From positions 62,001 to 126,000 of the forward strand of contig NZ_LZLS01000003.1 of the NCBI RefSeq assembly GCF_001673365.1: a stretch of DNA of 64,000 nt, in the 5' to 3' direction. Positions 34,300-44,680 of this stretch are shown here, piece after piece; the stretch's first letter is position 1, and each line of letters starts with the position of its first letter. The position numbers and the translations under genes were made by a program. A model generated the notes under the pieces. The model was not told where the DNA came from and ran no database searches. It saw only the letters and a list, made by a program, of their open reading frames with translations. The DNA is from Mycobacterium asiaticum. Its GTDB lineage: Bacteria; Actinomycetota; Actinomycetes; Mycobacteriales; Mycobacteriaceae.

Positions 34300-35715
34300 G
34301 TGACTTCAACTCTGCAACGCACCGACCACCCGTTCGCCCACCTGGGAGAACAAGAGCGGGAGAAACTCGGCAAAGAACTGGACGCCATACACGACGAGGT
34401 CTTCGCCGACCTCGGCGAACGGGACCGCCGCTACATCAAGGCCGTCATCTCGGCTCAACGCCAGATCGTGGTCCTCGGCCGGGTGCTGCTGCTGGGTTCC
34501 CGATCCAAAACCGCCTGGGTGCTGGGTACCGCTTGTCTGGGCATCGCCAAGATCTTGGAGAACATGGAGATCGGCCACAATGTGATGCACGGGCAATGGG
34601 ATTGGATGAACGATCCCGATATCCATTCCTCGGTGTGGGATTGGGACACCGCCTCCACCGCCGAGTCGTGGAAACATTCGCACAACTACATCCATCACAC
34701 CTACACCAACATCCTGGGCAAGGATAAGGATCTCGGGTACGAGATCATGCGGATCGATCCGCGGCAGAAGTGGCGTCCGTACTTCTTGGGCCAACCGCTC
34801 TACAACTTCTTGCTCACCATTCTGTTCGAGTGGGGCGTCGCGGTGCACGACATGGACATCGAAGCCATCCGGGCCCGCGAGAAGCCTTGGTCCGAGGTGC
34901 GCAAGGACCTGAAAGGCATTGGCGTCAAGGTTCGCTCGCAGGTCATCAAGGACTACCTGGGCTGGCCGTTGATCAGCGCCGGGGCCTTTGCGCTGCTGCA
35001 GTTGGCGTTGCGCGGTCGCCTGGAGCAGCCGCCGACGTCTCGGCTCGGCCGTCGACTGCGGCGGATATCGGGTCGCATGTCAGGCGGGCGCCGACTGGAC
35101 ACCGCAGCAACGTTTTTCGACAAGTATCTGTCCGGAGCCGAAAGCACCTACCTGCGCACCCTCGCCGCCGACGCATTAGCCAACGTGATTCGCAATGTGT
35201 GGGCGCACGCCATCATCTTCTGCGGCCACTTTCCCGACCAGACCTATACGTTCACCGAGGATGAGGTCGCGGACGAGACTCGCGGAGAGTGGTATCTGCG
35301 TCAGTTGGTCGGCGCAGCCAACATTGAGGGCAGCCCGCTTTTCCACGTCATCAGCGGCAACCTGGGCTATCAGGTGGAGCACCACCTGTACCCGGACATG
35401 CCGAGTAGTCGGTATTCGGAGATCGCACCGAAAATCAAGGAGATCTGCGAGCGCTACGAGCTGCCCTACAATTCCGGGCCCTTCGGAAAGCAGTGGTACA
35501 CGGTGCACCGCAGCATCTTTCGATTGGCCTTCCCCGGCGGCGAGCCGCGGCCCAAGCCTGGCCCGTATCGCGGTTCGCAGGGGTCGTCGAGAGACCAGGA
35601 GTCCAGCGAGGCCAACCGATTTCGCGACCGCGTTCCCGCCGAGCATCCCGATGCCGGCCCCGAGCACGAGTCGAGCGGCGTCGAAGTAGAGCCGCCGCCT
35701 CGCGGCAAGGACTGA
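34300..35715 (+). CDS. acyl-CoA/fatty-acid desaturase, DesA3-like
   Basis: A 471-residue membrane desaturase with GTG start at 34300. Three His clusters bind the di-iron centre: GHNVMHGQWDW near residue 91, HSHNYIHHTYTN near residue 128 and QVEHHLYPDMPSSR near residue 355, with NVIRNVWAHAIIFCGHFPD between. These match the M. tuberculosis DesA3 stearoyl-CoA delta-9 desaturase as recalled. It differs by a basic, Arg-rich insertion at about residues 243-275 (RLGRRLRRISGRMSGGRRLD) and a longer polar C-terminal tail (SSRDQESSEANRFRDRVPAE...). Co-transcribed with its reductase upstream, and probably with the SDR 25 bases downstream. Confidence 0.9.
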   Translation: MTSTLQRTDHPFAHLGEQEREKLGKELDAIHDEVFADLGERDRRYIKAVISAQRQIVVLGRVLLLGSRSKTAWVLGTACLGIAKILENMEIGHNVMHGQWDWMNDPDIHSSVWDWDTASTAESWKHSHNYIHHTYTNILGKDKDLGYEIMRIDPRQKWRPYFLGQPLYNFLLTILFEWGVAVHDMDIEAIRAREKPWSEVRKDLKGIGVKVRSQVIKDYLGWPLISAGAFALLQLALRGRLEQPPTSRLGRRLRRISGRMSGGRRLDTAATFFDKYLSGAESTYLRTLAADALANVIRNVWAHAIIFCGHFPDQTYTFTEDEVADETRGEWYLRQLVGAANIEGSPLFHVISGNLGYQVEHHLYPDMPSSRYSEIAPKIKEICERYELPYNSGPFGKQWYTVHRSIFRLAFPGGEPRPKPGPYRGSQGSSRDQESSEANRFRDRVPAEHPDAGPEHESSGVEVEPPPRGKD

Positions 35716-35739
35716 ACCGGCGCGAGCTTTACCCGGCTA

Positions 35740-36594
35740 ATGGCTCAAGATGGGGCCATGGACTCCGCAGTGCAGCGCGGACGGCTGCTACCCGACCGCG
35801 TGGCGGTGGTGACCGGCGGCGGTGGCGGCATCGGCGCGGCCACCGCACGCTTGTTCGCCGAACAGGGCGCTCAGGTGGTCATCGCCGACGTCGACAGTGA
35901 TCGCGCTCGGCAGACCGCAGCGCAAATCGACGACTCGGTATTACCAGTCGGCACCGATGTCAGAGATTCCGAGCAGGTCAGCGCATTGGCGCAGACCGTG
36001 CTAGCCCGCTACGGGCGGGTGGACGTGTTGGTCAATAACGTCGGCGACTGGGTGCGTCACCCAGGTGGCTTCGCGGGCACCGATCCGCAGCTTTGGGACG
36101 AGCTCTACCGGGTCAATTTGCACCACGTCTTTCTGGTCACCCGCGCGTTTCTGCCCACGATGATCGAGCAGCGCTCCGGAGCGATCGTCAACGTATCGTC
36201 CGTGGAGGGGCTGCGCGGCTACCCGGAGGATCCCGTCTATGCCGCATTCAAAGCGGCCGTCATCCAGTTCACCCGCAGCCTGGCGGTCCAGGTCGGTCGC
36301 GATGGCGTCCGGGTCAACGCGATCGGGCCCGACGTCACCGAATCCCTGCAGGTTCCGTACTCCCAGTGGCTTTCACCCGAAGAGCAGACGCAGTGGCCGC
36401 AATGGGTTCCGGTCGGGCGGATGGGGCATGCCGAGGACCAGGCTCGGGTGATCCTGTTTCTAGCCTCCGACCTGTCGGCTTTCGTCACCGGCCACACCAT
36501 TCCCACCGATGGCGGCACCGCTGCGGCGGGTGGCTGGTTCCGTTCGTCGCGTCGTCCCGGCCGGGACTGGACGAACCGGCCTTTCGACGCTTGA
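35740..36594 (+). CDS. short-chain dehydrogenase/reductase
   Basis: A 284-residue SDR following the desaturase. It has VVTGGGGGIGAATARLF as cofactor site, DVLVNNVGDW in place of NNAG, NVSSVEGL with the catalytic Ser and YAAFK near residue 167. The C-terminal SDR segment ends FVTGHTIPTDGGTAAAGGWF. An ATG at 35758 is an alternative start (MDSAVQRG) and is slightly better placed behind ATGGGGCC; the ATG at 35740 gives six more residues. Possibly involved in lipid or alcohol oxidation with the desaturase pair, inferred from the 24-base spacing only. Its 3' end faces the DUF4185 gene. Confidence 0.85.
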   Translation: MAQDGAMDSAVQRGRLLPDRVAVVTGGGGGIGAATARLFAEQGAQVVIADVDSDRARQTAAQIDDSVLPVGTDVRDSEQVSALAQTVLARYGRVDVLVNNVGDWVRHPGGFAGTDPQLWDELYRVNLHHVFLVTRAFLPTMIEQRSGAIVNVSSVEGLRGYPEDPVYAAFKAAVIQFTRSLAVQVGRDGVRVNAIGPDVTESLQVPYSQWLSPEEQTQWPQWVPVGRMGHAEDQARVILFLASDLSAFVTGHTIPTDGGTAAAGGWFRSSRRPGRDWTNRPFDA

Positions 36595-36600
36595 CAGGCG

Positions 36601-38097
36601 CTAACCCAAGGTCGTGTGCATCAACATCACGTCGTATGCCGACCACAGCGACAAGTTGAAGTACACGTCCTTACCGGTGGTCCAAGGGTGCATCATCGGC
36701 GCGTAGACGCCGCCGGGCATCGAGAAGCTCGACACAAGTAGATGCTCCGGGCTGTAGGGCCCCTGCGGGGTCGGCGCCGTCCTGGCCACGACGTCGTTGG
36801 CGCCGTTGGTGTACATCACCAGGTACTGCTTGAGGTAGGTGTTGTACTGGGCTGACATCTCGGCTACCGGACCCGGGATCACCTCGGTGGCCGCCGACGG
36901 CTTGTTCGGGACCCACGAATTCGAATCAGCGTTCCAGTACTCGTATTTGGTGAGGTCCGGGATGAAGCGCGGCTGCACTCGGGACAGGTGCGCCGCTCCG
37001 CCCCGTCCATTCGGCGTGCCGAACGAGTACAGGTAGCCGTCGCCACCCTTCACGTAGGCTCCCATCTGGAAATTCTCGTTCCCGGGAACGTACGGGACCC
37101 GCGCGGCGTCAGGTCCGTTCGCGCGGATGGTGCCTGGGTAAACCGCCCAGGTCTGGCCGTTGTCGGTGGACATCGCAATGCCCGAATAGTTGGTCCACCA
37201 CTCGCCGTCACGGCCCCACTCTTTGATGGACATGAAATTGATGTACTGGGTCTTTCCGACCGAAATGGCCGCGGTCGGGATGATGCCTGTCTCTTCGTTG
37301 GCGTACTTGATGCTGTTGATGACCTGTCTGGAAAAGCCTGGTTGCTGGGTCGGCGAACCCGCGAATCTGTTGGCGGGGTCACCGTTGGCCACGTGCAGTC
37401 CGTGCGACAGGTCACGATCGTTGCTGCGGAACAGCACGTTGTACCGCCATTGGTCGCCGTGCACAGCGCAGTAGCCGAAGGTGTCACCGAAGGCCATCAG
37501 CACCTGGTGGTTGGTGGGATCGCCGTTGTCCCAGAGGATTCCGAGGTCGGTGCCGGAGATACCGAATCGTTCGAGGGTCTTGTTCGGGCCGTCCGGACCG
37601 GTCACCCACTCAACAAGTGAGGTGTTGGAGCCGCCGAGCGCGCCACCGGCGTCTGGCGCGTCCGGCGGCGGCGCCGCCTCGGGCACCGGGTTGGGCGCCG
37701 GCGCCGCGGCCGCCTCCGGGGTCAACTGCCCGGCGGGCGGTTGCTGAGCGGCGGGCGGCGCGGGAGCGGGTGGTGCCGGGTTGGGGTTGGCACCGGGCAC
37801 TCGCGCTTGCTGTTGCATTGGCGCGGAGTACCGCTGACCAGGTTGGAGCACCCGCTGCAGCGGCCCGATGCGAGGCAGTGGGGCGCGGTCATTCGCGCCA
37901 CGGGGCCGCTTGTTCAACGGCCCGAGCACCTTGCCTCCCGGATTGGTCACTACGGCGTTAGCGGGCGGCGGAACATTCGCTTCCGGGGCGCTGCAGGGCA
38001 ACGCGTTGGCTGCTGGCGCGAGACCGATCGGGAGGATGAGTCCGATAGCTGCCGTCGCTGCCAGCGATACCGAGACGAAGCGAGGAATCGCCGACAT
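36601..38097 (-). CDS. secreted DUF4185 domain protein, Rv1754c-like
   Basis: A 498-residue exported protein from ATG 38097, preceded by GAGAGGTGTGAC. A signal peptide (MSAIPRFVSVSLAATAAIGLILPIGLAPAANA) is followed by a Pro/Ala-rich segment at about residues 80-150 (NPNPAPPAPAPPAAQQPPAG, AAAAPAPNPVPEAAPPPDAPDA). The DUF4185 domain fills residues 160-495: GTDLGILWDNG, VLMAFGDTFGYC, NVLFRSNDRDLSHGL, PTAAISVGKTQYINFMSIKEWG, IAMSTDNGQTWAV, EMSAQYNTYLKQYLVMY. The domain resembles five-bladed propeller glycosidases, and sugar binding or cleavage at the cell wall is likely. M. tuberculosis Rv1754c has the same layout as recalled. Confidence 0.87.
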   Translation of the reverse strand: MSAIPRFVSVSLAATAAIGLILPIGLAPAANALPCSAPEANVPPPANAVVTNPGGKVLGPLNKRPRGANDRAPLPRIGPLQRVLQPGQRYSAPMQQQARVPGANPNPAPPAPAPPAAQQPPAGQLTPEAAAAPAPNPVPEAAPPPDAPDAGGALGGSNTSLVEWVTGPDGPNKTLERFGISGTDLGILWDNGDPTNHQVLMAFGDTFGYCAVHGDQWRYNVLFRSNDRDLSHGLHVANGDPANRFAGSPTQQPGFSRQVINSIKYANEETGIIPTAAISVGKTQYINFMSIKEWGRDGEWWTNYSGIAMSTDNGQTWAVYPGTIRANGPDAARVPYVPGNENFQMGAYVKGGDGYLYSFGTPNGRGGAAHLSRVQPRFIPDLTKYEYWNADSNSWVPNKPSAATEVIPGPVAEMSAQYNTYLKQYLVMYTNGANDVVARTAPTPQGPYSPEHLLVSSFSMPGGVYAPMMHPWTTGKDVYFNLSLWSAYDVMLMHTTLG

Positions 38098-38481
38098 GTC
38101 ACACCTCTCGAGGATCGGACGCGAATTGACGTCCGCAGTGGTTGATGTGACGATAGTGAGCGATGGGGCCATTGTGACCGGTGAGCAGCCAATAGGTATG
38201 CGTCCGTGACCGTGTCGCAACCAGTCGATTCGCACTCTGCCCGCCGCCCTCGTGTCAGACCCGATTCGACTGCGGCCGCCTTCCCGCGAAACCGGCTGCC
38301 GAGCAACGTATTTGGGCTAGTCAAGCAGCCCTTGTGCGCTGTCATAACCAGCGTCGCAAGTGGCCTCGGACCCGCGGAACTCGCTGAGAGCAATGTCATG
38401 CTTAGCTCGGTACTTCAGCGGATATACAGTTCGCGATCGCCGGTCGGTCAAATCCAACGCAAGCGCCTTCAGGAGGCATAG
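38098..38481. other. 384-base divergent intergenic region
   Basis: Between the DUF4185 gene (minus) and glgX (plus). It contains the ribosome binding sites of both genes (CTCGAGAGGTG near 38105 on the minus strand and CAGGAGGCATA at 38470). A TATACA-like element near 38433 could be the glgX -10, but no clear -35 partner is seen. No credible open frame, repeat or RNA structure was recognised. Confidence 0.5.
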
Positions 38482-40659
38482 GTGGCTACCAACGCCAGCA
38501 CGCAGGACACCGCCGCACCGACGAACGCTGAGGCCAGGGAACGACCGGAGGTCTGGCCGGGCAAGGCATACCCGTTGGGGACAACCTACGACGGCTCCGG
38601 AACGAACTTCGCGGTCTTCAGCGAGGTTGCCGACCGGATCGAACTCTGTTTGTTCGACGACGACGGCACCGAGACGAAGATCGCACTACCCGAAGTCGAC
38701 GGATTCGTCTGGCACGCATTTCTGCCCAGTGTCCAACCGGGCCAGCGCTACGGGTTCCGGGTGCACGGCCCCTACGATCCGGCCAACGGTCAGCGATGCA
38801 ACCCGAACAAACTACTGGTGGACCCTTACTCGAAGGCGATCGACGGTATCTTCCAGTGGGACCAGTCGCTGTTCAGTTACAACTTCGGTGACCCCGACAG
38901 CCGCAATGACGAAGACTCGGCGGCAAACATGCCCAAATCGGTGGTGATCAACCCGTACTTCGACTGGGGCGTCGACCGCCCACCCGGCCACGAGTACGCC
39001 GATACCGTCATTTATGAAGCCCATGTCAAGGGCCTCACCCAGACTCATCCGGCCATCCCCGAGCGCATCCGCGGCACCTACTCCGCCATCGGACATCCGG
39101 CCATCATCGAGCATCTGACCAGCCTTGGCGTCAACGCGATCGAACTGATGCCTGTTCACCACTTCGCCAACGACTCGACGCTGATCGACAAGGGACTCTC
39201 GAACTACTGGGGCTACAACACAATTGGATTCTTCGCCCCCGACTTCAAGTACACCGCCAGCAGCACCCCGGGCGGGCAGGTCCAGGAATTCAAGGCGATG
39301 GTGCGCGCGCTGCACGAGGCAAACATCGAGGTAATTCTCGACGTCGTCTACAACCACACCGCCGAGGGCAACCATCTTGGTCCCACGCTGTCCATGCGCG
39401 GCATCGACAACGCCGCCTACTACCGCCTGGTCGACGACGACAAGCAGTACTACATGGACTACACCGGTACCGGCAACAGCCTCAACGTCGGCCACCCGCA
39501 CACGTTGCAGTTGATCATGGATTCGTTGCGGTACTGGGTGACCGAGATGCATGTGGACGGATTCCGGTTCGACTTGGCATCCACGCTGGCACGCGAGTTC
39601 TACGACGTCGACCGATTGTCGACGTTTTTCGAACTGGTACAACAAGATCCGATCGTCAGCCAGGTCAAATTGATCGCCGAACCGTGGGACGTCGGGCCCG
39701 GCGGGTACCAGGTGGGAAACTTCCCGCCCCAATGGACCGAGTGGAACGGTAAATTCCGCGACACCATTCGAGACTTCTGGCGCGGCGAGGACGCCATTCT
39801 CAGCGAGTTCGCCTCGCGTATCACGGGCTCGGCGGATTTGTACGAGCACACCGCGCGCCGTCCGGTGGCCTCGATCAACTTCGTCACCGCTCACGACGGC
39901 TTCACCCTACGAGACTTGGTGTCTTACAACGAGAAACACAACGAAGCCAACGGTGAGGACAACAACGACGGCGAGTCGCACAACCGGTCCTGGAATTGCG
40001 GCGTCGAGGGACCCACCGACGACCCGGAGATCAACGCGCTGCGGACTCGTCAGCAGCGCAATTTCCTGGTGACAACCCTGCTTTCGCAAGGGGTTCCGAT
40101 GATCTGTCACGGCGACGAGCTTGGTCGCACCCAGCACGGCAACAACAACGGCTTCTGCCAGGACTCCGAGTTGACCTGGATCGATTGGGACAACGCGGAC
40201 GCCGACCTCATTGAATTCACCCGTTCGGTCGCCGCGATCCGGGCCGCCCATCCGGTGTTTCGGCGCCGCCGGTTCTTCACCGGCGCTCCGCTGCGACACC
40301 GTGGATCCCAAGGCCTACCGGACATTTCGTGGTTCCGGCCCGACGGATCGGAGATGAGCGACGACGACTGGGACTCCGGATTCGGCAAATCGGTCGCCGT
40401 CTACCTGAACGGTCTGGGCATCGCCGGCACCGACTCGCGCGGCCAGCGCATCACCGACGATTCGTTTGTGCTGTGCTTCAACGCCCACCATGAACCGATC
40501 GAATTCGTCCTTCCCCCTGACGAATTCGGCCAAGGATGGCTACCGGTGCTGGACACCGCCGGCGACACCGGACTGGTGGAGAACGGCGACACCCTTGGGC
40601 CGCAGGCCAAGACCACCGTCGATGGGCGCGCGGTGGTGCTGCTCCGGCAGATCACCTGA
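38482..40659 (+). CDS. glgX: glycogen debranching enzyme GlgX
   Basis: A 725-residue GH13 debranching enzyme with GTG start behind AGGAGGCAT. An N-terminal carbohydrate-binding beta domain (residues 20-165) precedes the TIM barrel. The four conserved regions are visible: DVVYNHTAEGNH near residue 288, DGFRFDLASTLARE near residue 356 (nucleophile Asp), LIAEPWDVGPGGYQVGNFP near residue 393 (acid/base Glu) and NFVTAHDGFTLRDLVSYNEKHNEANGEDNNDG near residue 463. It cleaves alpha-1,6 branches of limit glycogen and is the TreX-type enzyme of glycogen/trehalose metabolism. Partner treY/treZ genes are not in the window. Convergent with the long PPE gene, 22 bases apart. Confidence 0.95.
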   Translation: MATNASTQDTAAPTNAEARERPEVWPGKAYPLGTTYDGSGTNFAVFSEVADRIELCLFDDDGTETKIALPEVDGFVWHAFLPSVQPGQRYGFRVHGPYDPANGQRCNPNKLLVDPYSKAIDGIFQWDQSLFSYNFGDPDSRNDEDSAANMPKSVVINPYFDWGVDRPPGHEYADTVIYEAHVKGLTQTHPAIPERIRGTYSAIGHPAIIEHLTSLGVNAIELMPVHHFANDSTLIDKGLSNYWGYNTIGFFAPDFKYTASSTPGGQVQEFKAMVRALHEANIEVILDVVYNHTAEGNHLGPTLSMRGIDNAAYYRLVDDDKQYYMDYTGTGNSLNVGHPHTLQLIMDSLRYWVTEMHVDGFRFDLASTLAREFYDVDRLSTFFELVQQDPIVSQVKLIAEPWDVGPGGYQVGNFPPQWTEWNGKFRDTIRDFWRGEDAILSEFASRITGSADLYEHTARRPVASINFVTAHDGFTLRDLVSYNEKHNEANGEDNNDGESHNRSWNCGVEGPTDDPEINALRTRQQRNFLVTTLLSQGVPMICHGDELGRTQHGNNNGFCQDSELTWIDWDNADADLIEFTRSVAAIRAAHPVFRRRRFFTGAPLRHRGSQGLPDISWFRPDGSEMSDDDWDSGFGKSVAVYLNGLGIAGTDSRGQRITDDSFVLCFNAHHEPIEFVLPPDEFGQGWLPVLDTAGDTGLVENGDTLGPQAKTTVDGRAVVLLRQIT

Positions 40660-40681
40660 CACCGAGGAGCAATACCCGGCG

Positions 40682-43600
40682 CTAGCCGAACAGTGGCCGG
40701 AAGTCGACGTGGAAGCTGCCCGGCCCGGCTACCGCCGACGCGCCCTCAGCGGTAGCGACCGCGAGGTTGATGAAGCCGTTGAAGGCCTTGGCGCCGGCGC
40801 CACTGGCCGTGACGATGGCGAAGTTTGCGGCGGCCAGTCCCCCGCCCTGATCGCCGGCCAATGCCGTGCTGCCGACGCCGGCCGTCACCGCGATGTTGAA
40901 AATTCCTGCGCCGCCCGCGAACACGTCGTGATTGCCGTCCCCGACGACGGTAGCGATATTGGCGAAGTTGGCTGGGCCGAAGCCGACAGCTTCGACGAGC
41001 TTGTTGCCGGAGCCGGCGACAGTCGACACGATGCCGAAGTTGCCCGGCGCCATCCCGCGGGCCGCCACGCCGGTGTTGGAGTCGCCGACCGCGGTGGCGA
41101 CACCGCCGATGCTCAGCCCGGCCACGCTGGCGGTGACGGTGTTCCCGTTGCCGACCGCGGTTGCGCCGGTGGCGATGTTGCCGCCCAGCCCGGCCGTGGC
41201 GATCACCTCAGAGTTGCCGTCACCGACCGCGGTGCCCAGGGTGAGGATATTGCCGCCGACACCGGACGCGGTGGCGACGACCCCGTTGTTCGCCCCCGCC
41301 GCGGTGGCAATGGTGCCGATGTTCTCCAAGCCGGTGGCCGACGCGGTGGCGGTGTTCCCGCCGCCGATAAAGGCGCTGGCAATCGTGGCGATGTTGCCCG
41401 CGCCGTTGGCGGTGGCCGAAACCGCATTGCCGTCGGTGATGGCGGTGCTCAGCGTGGCGATGTTGCCGCCGATGCCTACGGCCCTGGCGACGGCCGCGGT
41501 GTTGTCGTTCCCGAAAACTGTTGCCAGAGTGGCGATATTGCCTCCGACGCCACCGGCCTCGACCACGCCGCCGGTGTTTCCGTCGCCGTACACCGTGCCC
41601 AGGGTGGCGATGTTCTCCAAGCCGAAGGCACTGACCTTCATCGAGTTGTCGGAGCCGATCACAGTCGATGCGGTAGGCACGTTCCCCACCCCGGTGACAT
41701 CGACGGTGGCGGTGTTCTTGTCGCCGATGGAGGTAGCGACCGAGACGATATTGCCCGACCCGGTCGCGCTGGCCGACACCGTGGCATTGTTGTCGCCGAT
41801 CACGGTGCCCAGGGTGACGATGTTGCCGCCAACACCGATCGCGTGCGCACCGGTCGTGGTGTTGCCGCTGCCGAACACGGTGGCCAGGGTGGCGATGTTG
41901 CCGCCCGCGCCGCCGGCCTCGGCTGCCACGGTGCCGTTGCCGTCGCCGTAGGACGTGGCCACCGTGGCGATGTTCTCCAGCCCGAACGCACTGGCTTTCA
42001 GACCGCTGTTATTGCCGATGCCGGTGGCCACGGTGGCAATGTTGCCCAGACCAGTTGCACTGACTTCGGCAGTGTTGTTGTCGCCGAACACGTTTGCCAA
42101 CGTCGCAATGTTGCTGCCACCGCCGCCGGCTGAGGCGGAGACTTGCGTGTTGCCGTCGCCGATTGCGGTCGCGATGGTCGCGACGTTGGCGCCGACACCC
42201 GGTGCACTGGCGGCCACGCCATTGTTGTCGCCGTACGCGGTCGCGATGGTGGCGATGTTCTCGACACCGAATGCGTCCACTTTGGCGGTGTTGTTGTCGC
42301 CGATGGCGGTGGCGATGTTGGCGGTGTTACCCAGCCCGGTGGAGATGGCCGAAACCGAGTTTCCGTCGCCAATCGCGGTGGCGAAGGTTGCGGTGTTGCC
42401 GCCCCCTCCGCCCGCCTCCGCGTGCACCTGGGTGTTCCCCTCCCCGATCGCGGTGGCAAACGTCGCGACATTGAGGCCGACACCGGGTGCACTGGCCGAG
42501 ACGTTGTTGTTGTCGCCGTACGACGTGGCGACGGTGGCGATGTTTTCCACGCCGAGCGCGCTGGCCGAGGAGGTGTTGTTGTTGCTGAACAGCACGGTGG
42601 ACAGGGTCGCGGTGTTGCCCGCGCCCAACGCGCTGGCCTGGGCGGTGTTGTTGTCACCGAACACGGTGGCCAAGGTGGCGATGTTGCCGCCCGCGATGCC
42701 GGCGTCGGCGTCGACCTTGCTGTTGCCCTGACCGATCGCCGTGGCGATGGTGGCGGTGTTGCCGCCGACGCCTTTGGCTTCGGCAGAGACGTTGTTGTCG
42801 TGACCGTAAGAGGTCGCCAACGTGGCGACGTTGCCGACCCCGATCGTCTCAGCCGCTGAGTTGTTGTTGTTGCTGAACAACACCGTCGAGACGCTCGCGA
42901 TGTTGCCCGCGCCCAACGCGCTGGCCTTCGCCGTGTTGTTGTCGCCGAACACGGTGGCGACGGTGGCGGTATTGCCGCCGGCACCGCCGGCATCGGCGCT
43001 TACCTGGGTGTTGCCGTTGCCGAAGGCCGTCGCGATCTGGGCGGTGTTGGCGCCCACACCCACGGCACTGGCTCCGACGCCGTTGTTGTCGCCACCGGAA
43101 GTAGCCAGGGTGGCGATGTTCCCCGCACCGATTACGTTGGAGGTGACAGTGCTGCCGTTTCCAAAGGACGTGGCGACGTTCGCGAGGTTGCCGACGCCCA
43201 GCACGCTTGCTGTGACGGCCGGGTTGTTCGCACCGAATGCGGTAGCTACCGTGCCGATGTTCCCCGAGCCGTCGGCTTGCGCGGAGACCAGGGTGTTGCC
43301 GCTGCCGCCGACGGTTGCCACCGTCCCGAGGTTGTCCAGACCGAACGACGAGGCCTTGATGCCGTTGTTGTCGCCGAATAGCGCGCTGGCCACGGTGCCG
43401 ATGTGACCGCCGCCGGTGGCCGACGCGGTAATCGAGTTGTTGCTGCCGATGATGGACGCCGCGACGGTGCCGATGTTGCCACCCACGCCCGTCGCACTCG
43501 CTGCGACCGTGCTGTTGTTGTTGCCCAAGGCGGCGGCCACCACACCTTCATTGCCGCCGACACCGGTGGCATCGGCGAGCACATTGCTGTTTCCGCTACC

Positions 43601-44680
43601 GGCCACCGCGGCCACCACAGCGTTGTTCTCCACGCCGAAAGCATTGGCCGCGACCGAGGTGTTGTCGCTGCCGAACACCGCCGAGACGATGCCGGTGTTC
43701 TCCACGCCGATCACCTTGGCGGACACCCCGGTGTTGTTGTTGCCGAACGCGGCAGCCACTGTGGCGTTGTTCTGCACGCCCTCGGCGCTGGCCCAGACCG
43801 CGTTGTCGTTGCCGAACGCGGCCGCCACAGTGCCGATGTTTCCGACCCCGACGGAGTTGGACAGCACGGTGTTGTTGTTGCCGAACGCTAGGGCTCCGGT
43901 GCCGATGTTCACTGCTCCGGTCGCCTTGGCTATCGAGTTGCTGCCGATGACAGCGGCTAGGTTGAGTACGCCGCCGGTCGCGGCGGCACTGCTGCCGTCA
44001 CCGAAGGCGAGCGCGATGTCGGCCAGGTCGGCGTTGGCCGAACTGTTGGCTCCGGCGGCGATAGCCAGGCCACCGAACGTTGTGTTGGCGTTGGCCGAAC
44101 CGGACTGCAGCAGTTGCAGACCGAAGATGGAGATGCTGAAGTCGACTCCCGCGATGCCGGGCAACAACGCTTCGCTCCACGGAGCCAATGCCTCGGCCAC
44201 CGCCGAGGCGCCGGCGTGATAGCCCGCCATGACCGCCACATCTTGCGCCCACAACTGTTCGTAGATCGCCTCGGTGGCCGCGATGGCCGGCGAGTTCTGA
44301 CCGAACAAGTTCGAGATAACCAGCGCAACAAGGCTATTGCGGTTGGCGGCGATGAGTTCTGGATGCACGATCGCGGCTTGGGCCGATTCGAACACCGCGG
44401 CTGCCGAAGCCGCCTGGCCCGCCGTGCCGGCGGCTTGGGCCGCTGCCGCGCCGAGGTAGCTGGCGTACGGTGCGGCCGCAGCCGCCATTGCCGCCGATGC
44501 CGGGCCCTGCCAGACTCCGCCGACCAATCCCGACGTGACCGCACTGAATGACGCTGCCGCGGACTGTAACTCGCCGGCGAGTCCTTCCCACGCCGTCGCC
44601 GCCTCCAACAACGGGCCCGGTCCGGCACCGGCGAACATCAACAAAGAATTGATCTCGGGGGGCAGCACCGAAAAATTCAT
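40682..44680 (-). CDS. PPE family protein with ~44 copies of a 24-residue repeat
   Basis: A 1332-residue PPE protein. The ATG at 44680 gives [28 protein letters not shown], a canonical PPE N-terminus; a TTG just upstream is not used. Residues 1-165 form the PPE domain with VWQGPAS and [17 protein letters not shown]. From about residue 225 to 1290 the chain consists of about 44 degenerate units of 23-25 residues, roughly [22 protein letters not shown]. This is not the NxGxGNxG pentapeptide of PPE-MPTR, nor GFxGT/PxxPxxW of SVP or PPW types. Alternating small and Thr/Val residues with turns at GDNN suggest a beta solenoid. It would be exported by a type VII system and present a long surface structure; the partner PE gene is not adjacent. 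Confidence 0.85.
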   Translation of the reverse strand: MNFSVLPPEINSLLMFAGAGPGPLLEAATAWEGLAGELQSAAASFSAVTSGLVGGVWQGPASAAMAAAAAPYASYLGAAAAQAAGTAGQAASAAAVFESAQAAIVHPELIAANRNSLVALVISNLFGQNSPAIAATEAIYEQLWAQDVAVMAGYHAGASAVAEALAPWSEALLPGIAGVDFSISIFGLQLLQSGSANANTTFGGLAIAAGANSSANADLADIALAFGDGSSAAATGGVLNLAAVIGSNSIAKATGAVNIGTGALAFGNNNTVLSNSVGVGNIGTVAAAFGNDNAVWASAEGVQNNATVAAAFGNNNTGVSAKVIGVENTGIVSAVFGSDNTSVAANAFGVENNAVVAAVAGSGNSNVLADATGVGGNEGVVAAALGNNNSTVAASATGVGGNIGTVAASIIGSNNSITASATGGGHIGTVASALFGDNNGIKASSFGLDNLGTVATVGGSGNTLVSAQADGSGNIGTVATAFGANNPAVTASVLGVGNLANVATSFGNGSTVTSNVIGAGNIATLATSGGDNNGVGASAVGVGANTAQIATAFGNGNTQVSADAGGAGGNTATVATVFGDNNTAKASALGAGNIASVSTVLFSNNNNSAAETIGVGNVATLATSYGHDNNVSAEAKGVGGNTATIATAIGQGNSKVDADAGIAGGNIATLATVFGDNNTAQASALGAGNTATLSTVLFSNNNTSSASALGVENIATVATSYGDNNNVSASAPGVGLNVATFATAIGEGNTQVHAEAGGGGGNTATFATAIGDGNSVSAISTGLGNTANIATAIGDNNTAKVDAFGVENIATIATAYGDNNGVAASAPGVGANVATIATAIGDGNTQVSASAGGGGSNIATLANVFGDNNTAEVSATGLGNIATVATGIGNNSGLKASAFGLENIATVATSYGDGNGTVAAEAGGAGGNIATLATVFGSGNTTTGAHAIGVGGNIVTLGTVIGDNNATVSASATGSGNIVSVATSIGDKNTATVDVTGVGNVPTASTVIGSDNSMKVSAFGLENIATLGTVYGDGNTGGVVEAGGVGGNIATLATVFGNDNTAAVARAVGIGGNIATLSTAITDGNAVSATANGAGNIATIASAFIGGGNTATASATGLENIGTIATAAGANNGVVATASGVGGNILTLGTAVGDGNSEVIATAGLGGNIATGATAVGNGNTVTASVAGLSIGGVATAVGDSNTGVAARGMAPGNFGIVSTVAGSGNKLVEAVGFGPANFANIATVVGDGNHDVFAGGAGIFNIAVTAGVGSTALAGDQGGGLAAANFAIVTASGAGAKAFNGFINLAVATAEGASAVAGPGSFHVDFRPLFG
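40800..44010 (-). repeat. 72-75 bp coding repeats with ~285 bp super-repeat
   Basis: The repeat domain of the PPE gene. Units of about 72 bases encode turns G[DNS]xN[TSG] followed by alternating small residues and GNIAT[VLI]AT. Within 42350-42930 a higher-order unit of four repeats (about 285 bases) recurs: turn types VFGDNNTA, LFSNNNxS, SYGxDNNV, AIGxGN. For example the LFSNNN coding segment occurs near 42860 and again near 42575. Confidence 0.8.

Noticed and set aside
38206..38481. 91-codon plus-strand frame ahead of glgX
   Set aside because: Its stop lies one base before the glgX start, but it has no start signal or recognisable protein features; the amino-acid composition looks random.
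40466..42133. Long plus-strand frame opposite the repetitive PPE gene, and similar antisense frames
   Set aside because: Long open antisense frames arise from the repetitive, GC-biased codons of the PPE gene; no start or family features.
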